64,000 nt of DNA from Aphelenchoides besseyi. Lineage: Eukaryota > Nematoda > Chromadorea > Rhabditida > Aphelenchoididae. Both the position numbers and the translations under genes were made by a program. The stretch covers positions 13,454,001 to 13,518,000 of the forward strand of contig JAMPIQ010000002.1 of NCBI GenBank assembly GCA_024699855.1, given 5' to 3'. Of this stretch, positions 49,894-62,485 are shown in pieces. Numbering within the stretch: the first letter of the stretch is position 1; each line of letters starts with the position of its first letter. A model generated the notes under the pieces. That model saw nothing but the letters and a program-made list of their open reading frames with translations. It did not search any database and had not been told where the DNA came from.

Positions 49894-52800
49894 TTTCGGT
49901 TATCAGCGCGCAATCAAATCGCCCGCAAACATATTTTGCGCTTTTCGTCTTTCAAACGTCGCACACTCCAACACAACATGCTGATGAAATAGTCAGATCG
50001 GCCCATCGACCGGTGGTTGATTGTTTGCAGTCCAAATATTGTTTGCTAACAGAAATCATCCTTTGAAATTGAGCGGAAGTTGGATGACAATTGAAGATAT
50101 CGCTGCTGATTACAAGAATGAGAAGAACCAATCTCGTTCCAATATCCATATCCATTCAAGCATTTGCTCTCCGTAGCATATGCTTTCAAAATTCTGAGCA
50201 CAATTCGCACAAATTACCGTATTCCATTCGTAGAGTTGGTTTCAAATGATGAGAAAACTGATGCAATTTCGTCATAGAATGATGCAGTCGTTTGAAGTGA
50301 CTTTTGCTCCCAAACTTCTTTGCTGTGAACATTGATGAAACAGAAAACTGAACGGATTTCTGAATTCACATTTGACTACCAACAATAAGATAGTGTGTGT
50401 GCTCTTGTTCAGATAGGTATCGTAGAATCAGCAATTATGATTCTTTCAACTGATGCAATCGGCCTACAGAGTAAGTCGAATGTGTGTCTGCACGAAAATA
50501 GTGCGCTAAGAAATTGTTGATAACAAGAGAAGTGGTTGATTTCATTGAAAAAGCAACGTGCAGTCGAAAACAGGGTCGATAGAGAGAAGCGTCGGAATGT
50601 CGAGCGAACGAAACGAGAACTTAGCCGGCGTTGAAGAGGTTTGCACGTAGCATGTTGTGTCGTTGAAAAAACTTCTCTCGCACCACAATCTTAGTCATTC
50701 ATTGCGCTGACAACGATCGAAAGAGTTGTTTTCAAACGTTTCTTCTCGTTTGCTTACTCTCAACACATCGATTTCAGCGAAAATTGAAGCGACATCAAGT
50801 AGAAGTTGAAGCACAACGGAAATCGTTCGATTCAACTTACAAATTTGTTATTTCCGACGACAATGACCGATTGGTTTTCTGTCAACGCCGAAACCAACGT
50901 GCTTCGAGCTGTCAGTCTTTGACCCGCAGCACCGTATCAATGACCGTAAGAGTCCAGTGAACACACACAAGTACAGGATCGGCACACGTTGTTCTTGGGC
51001 GTCGAACGGAGAGGGCGAACCGAATGATTTGAATGTTAAACGCCAAATTTCCCGATTTTCATCGACACGAGTACCGTCGACGATGAGCTTTTGCACTTAA
51101 TTAGGGTCAACTATTCGTTCAATTTTGTTAGCTGAACGTCTACGAAATACGAAGATGTCTCAAAGAAAAGTTATTAGCTGTTTGGAGTTCGTATTTCGCA
51201 AGCTATTTCTTGATGTTAACATTCTTGTCAATACAACCACGAAGCTCTTGACTACTTCGTAGATTTGATCCAAACATCGATTTAAATATCTTAAACCGTG
51301 TTCGTGAATTACGTCAGTAAAAACAAAAATATTTTCTTGCACTCAAAAACGTGTGCTCAAGTTTTAAAGTGAAGTGATCAAAAGTCGTCGGTGTAAACAG
51401 GTCGTTCTAATGGCGTGAACCAAACACTAGAACATTTTCTGTGCATATTCATTACAAAGTTGGAAGAGTAGTTGGCCAAACGAGAATCCAAATACGAAGT
51501 CATATGTCGACAGTAATGAGTAATGGTTCTGAACTTTTCTTTGTTCAATCAATGAGTTCGAGTGCACGAGCACTCGTTATCGTCGAGTCGTTGAAGCGAA
51601 TTGTGTTCGACAGCTACGGGCAATTAAACCGCTGCTTCGTGTGTTTGTTTTTTTATCTTTTGCTCCACATTTCCGCCCCATCATCCTTACGCTCCGCTCA
51701 GCATGATGTAAATGATAGAGAGCAAGAGAATTGTTCGTTCCCATGATGGTGGCGCAAATTCGGCGCGTTCCTCTGATGATTGACAATTGAAAGTTGGTTA
51801 CAGATATTCAAACGAACGCACTTGTTGCTCTCTTGCACGCTGCAGTAAAATTTCCGGAGGTTAACGGCCAGCGGGTTGCAAAAATTTAAAGCGAACAACT
51901 GTTACAACATCGAGATTACAACTTCGTTGACACGACCATCCGCCGAAAACAATGTACGTGATCGTAATCGATCATCTGTCGATGTCACCCATCTCTTCGG
52001 GCGCAATGCGTGTAGTTTCAATGAAAAAAGTGTACATTGACCGAAAGTCGTATCGAACCGCATTTCAATTGCACTTCTATTTTTATTGTTTCGTCGATCA
52101 TTCGGAAAGTGTTTTCAACATGCGATGTATTGGATAGTAGACTCGAAACAACGTCCGGTGTCCCAAATGTACAAGTTGATCCAACAGCTCATATCTCAAC
52201 TTCCAGCTATCAACCCATTCGATTCTCTTAGCGTTCATCTCGAGGGGTACGGTAACTCTCAATGATCAAATTTTGAAAATTAGGCGAATACAAGAACTTT
52301 CGCAAACAAAACTTCAGGTTCTTCGACAACGAGATTATTGAGTTATTGCAACTTTACAGTTGTTTTTCGTAAATGCCAAATGACTTTCCAAGTTTATTAA
52401 TCGATATAACAGGATCAAGGAAGTCAAGGAAGATTGTAAGAATCGCCGTACTTTTGAATCAAATACGATCATTTCCGGCGATGACATGAGTATTTGCCGA
52501 AAAGCTAATGATCATTGATGTTGAACTTAATGATCGAGTACTGGTTGTTTCAAGACCAACAGACGAGTGACGTTGTAGGTGCAAGATGATTTGAGAAATC
52601 AAAATATTATTCGCTACGAGCACAAAAACCAATTGCTTGTCAGACGAATTGGCGTACAAACTATTCGCAAAATGAAAATAAACTTTCGCACGTTCATCAA
52701 CCAAAACCCAACAACGTGGAAGAACTTCAGTCAATGCAGCACAGCGCTTATCAGCTTCGTTATCCCAAAAGAAAATCTTCTGATCAGCTGTTGAGTACGA

Positions 52801-53048
52801 GCAGTTCAATGTTCATGGTCGTAGTTTGTAGTTAGCTATTCGGTTGCTCAAAGTTCCGATGATGTAAGCAATACGAGGATTGAGTAAAACGACGTTGTCA
52901 TCGAGAAACGTTAAGTTGGTCGGAAATTCGTTGCTTGTGCCAATAGTGTTTGCCACTTATTTTACAATGACAAACAATGAAGGAGTGAATTTCGAGAATC
53001 AACGTGAACTCACAACAAAAACAGAAGTTTCGAACATACACGTAATAA

Positions 53049-53094
53049 ACCACGTGGTAACATAAAAACGAAAGGAATTCGTCTACCACGTGGT
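53049..53094. promoter_or_regulatory. Two ACCACGTGGT palindromes, 36 bp apart
   Basis: Perfect copies of the same 10-bp palindrome at 53049-53058 and 53085-53094, about 1 kb upstream of the tyrosine aminotransferase TATA box. Target gene not proven. Confidence 0.5.
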
Positions 53095-54099
53095 TCGACC
53101 AGGAACTTCTACGAAAAGTTTCTTTGTGTAAGAATAAACGAATGGATCGTAATCTCCGGACAAGTGAGCTTGTAATTTCAGTTTCAACTTCTGAATCCTA
53201 GTCAATGGCACTCAAATGCCGTCGGATTAAGAATGCGGTTCGTTCTCAGTGATCATCGTCGTCGAAGTGGTTTGTCAGAAGTACCGGAAATTACTCATTA
53301 AACGGAAGTCAACGGTTAGTCTTCCGATTTGCTTTCATTGTATGAAACAAACAAACAGATGTTGCAAAATGGGTATTCGTCGATTGATTTCGAAATGACA
53401 GTTTCCTTTTGTTATTTCAACCGATCTCTCAAGCGGATTTGGCGCCAAACAATCTCTCGTGCGTGCACACACACAACCGAAAACGCCATCATTTTTGTGA
53501 TCATCATGATTGAACGTGTCGTCAGCATTAGAAATGAACGCGATGTGTCATTGAATTTCAATGGAAGTTATCAGTCGACAAGCGTACGCACACACGTACA
53601 CAAAAACTCGCAATGACAGTTCGCGCACGCGACGAAATAACAAGACGATTATTTTGGCGCAGTTAGCGGCGTCGTGTTGCCATTTTCGTCGACGTCCATT
53701 CCGCGATCGTTGTTGTGGTTCCGGCGTAATTACTTCTCTCTATCAGCGTCGCCATTCGCGACCGCCCACTTCGCCCCACGTGTTGTTTGGCGCGCGATTG
53801 ATGACGACGCGAATCGGATGGTTTCGTCGTCACCGAACAAGCGACTGGCGCGCGTTTTGGTCTTCGATCTCACGCGTTTTCGATCGCTTGTGTTTTCTCA
53901 CCGTTCGCTCCGCCCCGCAAGAAACTATAACACGCAACGACCAATCAGCAATCCGTCGACTCAACCTACGGAGTGGCATCAGGCTGATCAACAACAACGG
54001 TTGCATTGAAATCAAACGTCCTTTCGTTGCGAGTTTGTGGAAATGGGCGGAGTGTTGATCGGTCGGGTTTGTGCTCGGCCTCGCTCTACACTCCGATCG

Positions 54100-54312
54100 T
54101 ATATAAACCGATCCGATCCAACAGCATCGGCATCAGCTCTACTTCGGAGCTTGGTCTTCTCCACATGGTTCGCTTAGTTGTGACCTTTGCTTTTGTTCAG
54201 CACAATTGAAACGGTACCAATTGTTACCGTAACTCAATGGTGTTTTTTCCGAGTGTTCAGAAATCGTGATTTCTCACCAGGAAACGTTGTTTAATTGTTG
54301 TTTTGATTTCAG
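54100..54312 (+). promoter_or_regulatory. Likely TAT promoter, 5' UTR exon with uORF, and first intron
   Basis: TATATAAA at 54100-54107 is followed about 30 bp on by plausible start-site sequence. A 14-codon upstream ORF runs from ATG 54165 to TGA 54209 (MVRLVVTFAFVQHN). A donor at 54214 and an acceptor ttgatttcag ending at 54312 would remove a 99 nt intron before the exon with the main ATG. Transcript start and intron are inferred from sequence signals only. Confidence 0.5.
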
Positions 54313-54339
54313 ACTTTTACCACTACTTTCACTGTCGTT

Positions 54340-55979
54340 ATGCTTCCAAGTTTTGAACAACATCGTTTCTCTTATCCTCGTACCAACAAAATGGAACGTA
54401 TACGCCGTCAAAAAGCTTATGGAAAACAAAACACTCTCGACTGCAGTTCTCTCTACGAAGCAGTCCCCAACAGTCCACGTATTCCGCCCAAATTGGTAAG
54501 TTCATTTGACTTTTTGATGAAATTTGTTTAATTCGGTTTCCTGCCAAAACAACACCCACTTTTTATATATCCGGCAAATAGAATTCAGTTCGAATAACCG
54601 AAATGGTTTTTCAGCAGAAACGTCGTGAGACAAAAAGTGCATGGGCTCCGTTGAAAGCATCCAAACACGCTCAGAACACCGTGAATCCGATCCGCAAAAT
54701 CTGCGATGCTATGGCTGTACCGCCGAATCCTGCCAAAGATCCAATACGATTGAATTTGGGTGATCCGACAGTAATCGGAAATCTTTTACCGTCTGATGCC
54801 TCTATCCAAGCAATCCAAGAGTCTCTTGTTTCACACAAGAACGATGGCTATGGACCTTCTGTTGGAACTCTTGAGGCTCGTGAAGCTGTGGCTCAACATT
54901 TCGCTACTCCCGAAATGCCAATCAGTGCCGACGATGTTATCTTGACTAGTGGTGCTTCACATGCTCTTGATTTGGCTTTGACAGCGATCGCTGATCCCGG
55001 CGAAAATATTCTCGTACCTGCACCTGGCTTTCCACTTTACACCACTCTTTGCCGACCTAATGGAATCGACACTCGTCAATATCAATTGAAGATGAACGAC
55101 ACCGGACTCATCGATCTTGCCGATTTGGAAGCTCAAATCGATGCGAACACTCGTGCTATCATTGTCAACAATCCGTCGAATCCAACTGGCGTCGTATTTC
55201 CAAAAGAACATTTGGAAGACATTCTTCGAGTTGCTTATCGTCACAAACTCGTGATCATCGCCGACGAGATTTATGGAGACTTGACTTATGATGGAGCCGT
55301 CTTCCATCCAATGGCTTCACTTTCACCACGTGTTCCAATCATTAGTGTCGATGGAATTGCTAAACGCTATCTTGTCCCCGGATGGCGATTGGGTTGGGCA
55401 ATTGTTCACGATCGTTACGGTGTACTTGCCGAAGTCAAAAAAGGAATGATTGCGCTGAGTCAAAAGATTGTTGGACCCTGTGCTTTGATTCAAGGAGCCT
55501 TACCGAAGATTCTTCGTGACACACCAAAAGAGTATTTCGACAACATCAAAGACGTTATCTCTCGCAACACCGCAATTGTCTACGATGTTCTTAGTCGTGT
55601 TCCGGGATTGAAACCACTTCGACCACAAGGAGCAATGTAAGATTGTTGTCTTATTGGGCCTAAATTAATCGAAATAATTTATAGGTACATGATGGTCGGC
55701 TTTGAGCGTGACATCTATGGCGAAGAAACTCAATTCGTTCAGGGACTTATTACCGAAGAAAGTGTCTATTGTTTACCCGGTTCAGCTTTCAATTTGCCCA
55801 ACTGGTTCCGTTTGGTGCTCACCTATCCAGAAGACGTCACTCGAACAGCATGCGAACGTGTTTCCGAATACTGCAATCGTCGCCTTGCTCCCGTCAAATA
55901 CTTGGCCCCCGAATCTCAACGTTCGGTTATGGATGATGGATCCGAGGGCAACATGAGCACTCTCGAATCGGACGAGTAA
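54340..55979 (+). CDS. TAT: Tyrosine aminotransferase
   Basis: PLP enzyme that transfers the amino group of tyrosine to 2-oxoglutarate, the first step of tyrosine breakdown (TATN-1 in C. elegans). Exons: 54340-54495, 54615-55636, 55685-55979; 490 residues. Class I aminotransferase landmarks are present: IRLNLGDPTVIGNL, DGYGPSVGTLEAREAVA, VILTSGASHALDLAL, VNNPSNPTGVVFPKEHLEDI, IIADEIYGDLTYDG and the Schiff-base lysine (Lys302) in GIAKRYLVPGWRLGW, which is typical of TAT over other aminotransferases. A C-terminal ESVYCLPGSAFNLPNWFRLV completes the fold. The long, codon-regular second exon suggests good expression. Poly(A) signal AATAAA at 56261-56266. The 52-residue first exon is variable in the family. 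Confidence 0.97.
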
Positions 55980-56544
55980 TTTGACGTCTTTACATCACTT
56001 CTTATTGCAATCTACTGGTTGTTTTACAACTTCGTTCTTTTGATCCCATTTTTTCAATTGTAATCCAAATTCTTCATACATTTCCATTGCTATTTCGAGG
56101 CTCTCGATCTTTCCTTACTGATTTCCAATACGCTGATACCCAAACAATACGCATACTTTAATTCGATTTATGTGTTCTTAACTTATCCGTAAAGATTGTC
56201 TCTATTCTGTCTGTATATTCGATTGTGTATGTACAGATTTGAGCTTACAAAACAATTTAAAATAAACTTGAAACTTCTATTCGACAAGGAATTGAACTCG
56301 AATGCTGCAAACCAAAAATAATGGTCGATCGAATGCTGAAATACGATCAACGGTCTGAAATTTGATTGTTTATTTTCATTCGAGCACGACGGCCATCGAA
56401 ACTGAACTTCGATTTATATTTCCATCAACGAGCACCCAACGATATTTTCGACCAAATCCCGAGCCGTTTGATTCGAAGTTTTAATGCACGAGTGTAAGCA
56501 ACGTTAATGTGAGATCATTACAAAGTGTGAAAGATCAGCAGTGA
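55980..56544. other. Convergent 3' region of TAT and the GPCR
   Basis: About 560 bp of 3' UTR and spacer. It holds the TAT poly(A) signal at 56261-56266; nothing else is seen. Confidence 0.5.
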
Positions 56545-58946
56545 TTATAGAAACACGGTGTCGTTTTTGTTCTGTTTGAGTTCGCTGTTCTCCTGTCTAA
56601 CGACTGTTGTCACTTGACCGGCTACCGTTGAGTTCTCGGCCACCGCTTCGCTGCTGTGTCGTCCACTGAGCTGCACGGAAACGGAGGGATCAGAACGTCG
56701 TACGGAAAGTCGACTAAACGCCGCCGAACCCGATCCACCATTCGAAGCCAACCGATGCCGCCAATTTTTTCTAGAACTAAAAACTTTTAAGCTCAAATAA
56801 CTTCGGAGTTGAGAGAAGAAATTAAGCACTCAAACGACGGTCAAATTTGTTCGCTCGGCGTCTTGAGATCAAACGACCATTCGATTTCAACGACTTGCAC
56901 CCGACAGCCGTCTCGGACGACATTTCTACACGCCACTAAGAATTCGAAAGAGATAAGCGACAATTTCAACGAAACTGCCGATCGATTTCGATGTTTGAAT
57001 TGACGCCAAATTTCCGTTCAACGACACGAACGGTTAGCCGACTTCTTTGTCATTACTACGCTCTTAAAGTGTAACAACAAGTACCCACCTACAGAAGATC
57101 GATCTGAACGTGTCACGAAACGAACTTGAGCAAAAGCAATATAAGCAAAAGTTGATTGGATATGTCGCCTGAAATTGAACGATGAATGCAAAGCTATCGG
57201 AGGATCACTTGCCATGACTAACATGTTTGATATTAGCATGAAAGTTGCGGGCAGCTTCGATTGAAAAAATTCACTCTGAACGCCTAGAGTGCTACTGATG
57301 CACAAGAGTCCCATAAAGATGGCTAAAAACAAAATCGACATGTTCATTTTCCAAAAAAATACCTTGTGGTAAGTTTACTAACAGAAAAATCGAGACCACT
57401 GCCACCAACATTATGGATGTTGAATTGCTGTCGATTTGCCTTTGGGCTTCTCGAGCTCTTTTTTCTCTTGAAAACCGAAAGTTGATTTCCGAATCGACAA
57501 GAATCACAAACCTTAAGAGTAATTCTTTCCGCTTCTGCGCTTTTCGAATTCCACGTATCAGCAGTGCGTTCAGAATCGTGAGTAAGAAACTCGGAATGAC
57601 AATGAAACCTGTGAACTCACTCGGTTATTACCAGTGGCTTCTGAAAACCAACCAAATACCCGGGTCAGAAAGTAAACGTTGAAGAAGGTGTTTGAACCGA
57701 CGGCCGAAACTATAAACGTGAAACCAGAAATACATCGCCTAAATCGCTGACCAAGTGAAAAGTTCGTTCATTTCAACTGACTGTACGTGCTGCCAACCGC
57801 CCGGTTCCACATAGGCCCAACCATCGTAGACGTCGTAGTAGAAATCAACGACTTTGGGCAAACCACACAACACTGACACCAACGTTATGACGGCGGTGGC
57901 GATTCGAACGTTTTTCACCGAACAGATTTCTCTCGATCTCAACGGATATTCAATTGATATGAATCTGAAAGTTAGGATTGTTTGCAGATTTTCAATTTAA
58001 ATTTTTGTCATTTTGTATCAACCAAACTGCTTGCAAATGCATTAAAAGTCTGAGGGCAACTTCAGAAGAAATGGCGACCGGAGTTTAGATGCGCTTGAAA
58101 TTTCATTTGATGGTAAAAGAACGATGCTGAGCACAATTCAATTACTATAGATGATGGGAAGTTGGACGAGAATCTTCGATTCGGTCAACTAATACTGAAC
58201 ATTGAAATGCACAGTTTCTAGTCAAATACTCAATTTGGGGTTTCCGCATAAAAAGAAACCCAATTTGGAAGCCGTTTTCCGATCTATTACTTCAAAACTA
58301 ATGTGTTGGCATGCGAACTATGAGTATGTGGTAATCGGAAGGTCCTACTTACCGTTGAACTGCGAGAAGTACAGTCAACCAGACGGCAATACCTCAAAAT
58401 TGAAAGTATCAATTGAATTGATGTTTAAATTACTGTGGAAGATTGGAGGCATAGCATCCATTGATTGCTTGTAAAAATAACACCACCATTTTTGTACGCG
58501 TTCTCCTTCATGCTCGTAATTTCTTAAGACATCGATTGTGAACGAGCAACAATAAGATCAATACCTGAGCGAATAATAGAATGTCGTCCACGGCAAAGGA
58601 ACTAATCCAACACAAAGATCCGCCAAGGCCATATATTTTAAAATGATATTCGTAGATGAAAGCATATTTTTCTTTGAGTAGATCACAACGACAAGACCAT
58701 TGGTGAGCACAACAAGAGCCACGAGAACTGGAAACAACTAAACTATCAAATTAGTGAACCTATTGAATGTGCAGATCTCACATGACCATAAACAAAATGT
58801 TCGATTCCGAGGTCTTGCCTAAGATATAAGAAGTACACGTCGCTCATGCACTGATTGCTACATGCATCGAAAAAGGAACCCTGTTGTTGTTGAATGCAAT
58901 TGATTGCCAGCAATTCGGTTTCATTGGTCCTGTTCCACGAACACAT
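56545..58946 (-). CDS. Rhodopsin-family GPCR resembling sex peptide / myoinhibitory peptide receptors
   Basis: Seven-membrane neuropeptide receptor. Eleven exons: 58946-58782, 58737-58565, 58522-58434, 58392-58353, 57964-57787, 57746-57653, 57608-57512, 57466-57363, 57322-57219, 57168-57089, 56776-56545; 451 residues. The extracellular N-terminus has N-x-S/T sites (NRTNET). TM1-2 read FPVLVALVVLTNGLVVVIY and ILKYMALADLCVGLVPLPW; PLPWTTFYY is characteristic of sex peptide receptor relatives. TM3 ends WLTVLLAVQRFISIEYPLR, with QRF in place of DRY as in that group. TM6 is TSIMLVAVVSIFLLVNLPQ, and TM7 ends TYPINFCLYCFCSSSFRDTF. The tail ends DTVFL, a possible type II PDZ ligand. Several splice sites (AAG and GAG acceptors, exon 6-7 junction) were chosen by frame and family fit, so exon edges may shift slightly. 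Confidence 0.88.
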
Positions 58947-61266
58947 CTTCTTTCATACGTTCGCAGTCTTCATAGACTCAACTATGCATCTAACAATTGC
59001 GTTCTGAAGTTAATTGTCAACAGCAAATACACGTAAACGAAAGCATTCGCTTTACACAATTCTCGTATAGGCCGCAAAAGAACAACATGGTAAACGCGAA
59101 GTTTGTGATTCGAAACGTCGGCAAAACTGTTTGCCGGTTGGCATCGTTTCGAGATTTATTATCCTCAATTGGCTATTTAATAAGCGCAACGGCAAAACAC
59201 TTTGAACTTCTCGACACTAATGTGCCGATGGCATGTCGGCGTTTTCGTTTAACTTTTACTTATTTCCATTCGCTTTTGAAAACTTTTTTCCCGTTCGAAT
59301 AGAAACCTCAGAGATTGCATGGAGACGAGACAACCAAATTCGAACGTATTATCCAGTTGTGTTGAAGAACCTTGTCGCGCTTTAAAACAAGGGCGGCGGC
59401 ATAGCAAAACGAAGAGGAAGATTTTCAGTTGGCACTTTGGGCGGAATGTTTGGCACAATTGAACGTAAAAGAGAAAGTGTTCTTCGTACTTGATTAGCAT
59501 CCGGGTAGTTAATTTGAAGCATGTGCAAAGTTGCTGCGCATAAAATTCAATTTCAATAGGAAAAATTGAAGGAAATGACTCACTTCGAAAATTGAAAACG
59601 ATTCGTTAGTGCGATTAGAAGCAAAAAACGTCTTACGAATACTTTCCCTGATGCACATGAACAGTCAGAAGTCATCATTTCATTTGGATTTCAACTGCGA
59701 ATTCGCTGAAATCCATCGAGTCTTTTGCCTTGGGGCTATCGAGGTTATGCGAGAGCGATGTCAAACTTGAGTACATTTCTGCCCGTTCACTGTACTGACG
59801 TTATCTGCACACGCGCAACTCTGTCAACTGAACTTCAAGTAGACATCCGAAAGAATGTGCGAAGCAGACAATCACCGGATAAGAAGTGTTTTTGGAAAAG
59901 ATCCGAAGATTAGTTCAAATACCAAAATTTAAGCTTATAAGCGCTTTTCGATTCTACAGTTTGAACGAAGTCAGTTATTCGATAATTAATAACATAAGAA
60001 TTGAAGAGCCAGACGATAATGCATAATCTCCGATGTAAAATACGGTAACCTCAATGGGGAAATTGAACGAGAATTTTGAGGTATGATTGACACATGAACT
60101 TTGAAAATCTCGCTATTCGTCATTCACACATGTAATTCGAAATGTCTTCGAACTTCCAAGAGACAACGATAAAAAAGAATACGACGACTCGGTTGATGGC
60201 CAAGTGGGTGTAAAGGTTTTTCTCTGATATCTCTTTACTCTCCCTTCCACCCTCCTACTTTCGGGGCGTGTATAAGTGAGTTGCGACGATGAATGAGTAT
60301 GCGCAATTCGATAACTTGGCCAAACGAGGATATCTGTAATCCTCTTCGTCTCGAATTTCTTCTCAATCTCCTAATCGACAATTTGGCCCCAAATAAGGGT
60401 CTAAAATGACCGTCGAATCTCTTCTCAACCACTTAACGTAGGCAATCGTCAAGCAACAAATATCGTTCGGAATACATTTTGTTCGAAATTGAGTTACTCG
60501 GAACAAAATTGCATTCAAATTAACCGTTGATACGGACGAAAGACAGTCGATTTAAGCGGAATTTCGTTTCAATCGTTTCTTGTTGTCTACCAATCGATTG
60601 ATCACAACATACACACTATGCAATCAAAGTTTCTAGCGCAATAAATAAACAATCTGATCTTTTCCTCCTTAAAAGGTGATAAGTTGTTTGTTCAATTCGT
60701 TATCATTAGACGAACGATTGGTCGGAGAAACGAGCGCTTTCTCAGACTCACGCTCACCTTCCCGTTCGTCAGTCAGCGCCCACGAATTCTGTCAATTTGA
60801 AAGCACAATTCACTACAAATCAAGTTTTGGTTTGAATCGCCGTGATGACTTACGAACTCGACTTTCGTTGTCTGAATTTATGTGTTGAACCCGTGGAAAA
60901 CGGTGCTCATTCGCCTTTCGAATTGAATGATGTTTCTGTTTTATGGGAGCAATTTTTGGCTGTAAACTCATTTTCAATTGACTCTTTCAGTCGGTGTTTG
61001 TTCATAACTCCGATTTCGTTCTTTTGGTCGAATCAATCGACCGTACGCAGCCCCTTTCACATGACTTATTCGCCATCGATCTTTTCGGATTCCAAGGGTA
61101 AAGCAGCTCACCGTTGATCGCATTCTTTGTTATAAAATTGCGCGCTAAAAGCTGTTTTTTGGTTGTTACTCACGTTCTTATCGAACATCTGCCATCGTGT
61201 CTCCGAACATACCATTTGCGTTGTTTGCTTTAAGTCAAACTAATGTTCTTTCAGGTGAAATTTCGA
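58947..61266. other. Gap upstream of the GPCR and of the secreted-protein gene
   Basis: About 2.3 kb between divergent genes. Short frames at 58997-59302 and 60842-61117 lack partners. TATAAAA at 61131-61137 lies about 135 bp before the next start codon, and a tgttctttcag acceptor ends at 61254, so a 5' UTR intron or trans-splice site is likely there. Confidence 0.45.
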
Positions 61267-62115
61267 ATGCAGTTTTCAATTCTTTTCTTTGCGTTTTTTG
61301 TTTTTGCTTCAACGACTGTCGATGCGGCTGCAACGAAGAAACCACCACATAAACTGCCCGTCGATGATAAGCCCGCTATCGTTGTGAAACCGGACAAGTC
61401 CTCCGGTTCATCTTCCGAAAGCAGCGAAGGATCATCAGAACTCGAAGGTGAATGGGAATGTGGCAGTGAAGATTTTTCGAAGCTCATTTCTTACCAATCA
61501 ATTCAACAGGATTGTCCACAGTTGCTGAGTAAGTTTTGTTTTTTGCACGATCATAACACTCGATTTTTATAATCAATATTCGTGTTATAGATGTTGTCAA
61601 TCAATGTTGTATCGATCACGATGGTTTGTTTTTACTCACGATTAAACACGTTGCATCTTTTTTCAGACTGCTACGATAAGCAAGAGAACGGTCAGGCCAA
61701 ATGCGACGATTCGTTCTGTCAATGTTTGGATGTAAGTTTATAGGGAGTTTAAAAACAAATCAACTGTTTTTGTAGCGTGTCACCTACTCAGAAACCAACG
61801 AGACGTCCGTTTGCTTCGAAGAGCACAGCAAAACGTTTTGTGATGCAGTTAGAACGTTCGGTGAAGGCTTTTATGCGGCTTCAGCAGTGTAAGTCAATGG
61901 ATACTGATTTCTCGTAACAAATCACTTTTAGCAACAGTACTGTGATGCTCGACGGTAGTGGCAGTTCTGAGGAGCAAAAGACCACCGAGTTTCTGCAAAT
62001 CAACCACAACACAACCGAAGACGTTCAACCAAAAAAGGTGCGAATCTACGAAAGCAAAATCCACATTGTTGAGCGAGCGATCGATGGATTGGTTGAATTG
62101 GATCGCTTCAACTAA
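61267..62115 (+). CDS. Small secreted cysteine-rich protein, 207 residues
   Basis: Four exons: 61267-61528, 61667-61731, 61776-61888, 61932-62115. The start at 61267 follows a strong acceptor by 12 bases; an in-frame ATG at 61243 lies in that intron-like sequence and is not preferred. A clear signal peptide (MQFSILFFAFFVFASTTVDA) leads into a Lys/Pro/Ser linker with an acidic Ser/Glu run (SSGSSSESSEGSSELEGE). A cysteine-rich module follows (C at GEWEC, QQDC, LNCYD, AKCDD, FCQC, SVCFE, TFCDA), and then a tail with N-glycosylation motifs (NSTV, NTTE). The cysteine pattern is reminiscent of nematode secreted DUF19-type proteins but I cannot assign it. Probably extracellular. Poly(A) signal AATAAA at 62176-62181. 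Confidence 0.82.
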
Positions 62116-62302
62116 GAGGCATTTTAGATTTCAAATGCAAACATGTTTGATTATATAACCACGCGGGTATCAAAAAATAAACGATTTTCAACAATAATCA
62201 AGTCTTTTGTAATCGTTAGTTTTGCAACTGTACGTACTCTCCGAAGCCCATTGCTTTTAGTGACTTCGGCTTTTTCTTTCTTCTCCAACTGTCGATATTG
62301 CA
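62116..62302. other. Short spacer
   Basis: 3' UTR of the secreted-protein gene and spacer. Nothing further is seen. Confidence 0.4.
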
Positions 62303-62485
62303 CTAATCGAGTTTGCTGACGGCATCATAGGAGTTTGAAATCGACGTGTTGTAGTCGTTCAATCGTTCTAAACTCGATCGTTGAAGCAATGGTGGTGACG
62401 ATGTTGGATTGATTTCGATGGCCAGCGATGAAACAGTTGCAGTCGAATAGCAAGCATTTTGTTTGGTAGAAAAGACCAGGTCATC
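62303..62485 (-). CDS. Candidate terminal exon of an unrecognised minus-strand gene
   Basis: After a good acceptor (gttaaaaccag) a 61-codon frame reads DDLVFSTKQNACYSTATVSS, continues Ser/Pro/Asn-rich, and ends SYDAVSKLD before TAG. It looks like a cytoplasmic or disordered C-terminal tail. Upstream on the same strand, open pieces at about 62570-62740 (CQVKFILDVKSTFVYSNGSS) and 63175-62975 (RFRFQELATIVNKWLSIRQL) could be earlier exons. I cannot connect them without stops or very short introns, so the locus may be a decayed gene. No family is recognised. Confidence 0.3.
   Translation of the reverse strand, partial: DDLVFSTKQNACYSTATVSSLAIEINPTSSPPLLQRSSLERLNDYNTSISNSYDAVSKLD

Larger units (their letters stand above)
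48616..54099. other. Large gap between liprin-beta and tyrosine aminotransferase
   Basis: About 5.5 kb without a supportable gene. Short frames at 51441-51746, 53329-53616 and 53561-54058 have no splice partners or family resemblance. It contains two clusters of a CACGTG palindrome, annotated separately, and GC-richer sequence from about 53600 on, just before the TAT promoter. Confidence 0.5.

Noticed and set aside
54957..55307. 116-codon minus-strand open frame
   Set aside because: Antisense to the main tyrosine aminotransferase exon.
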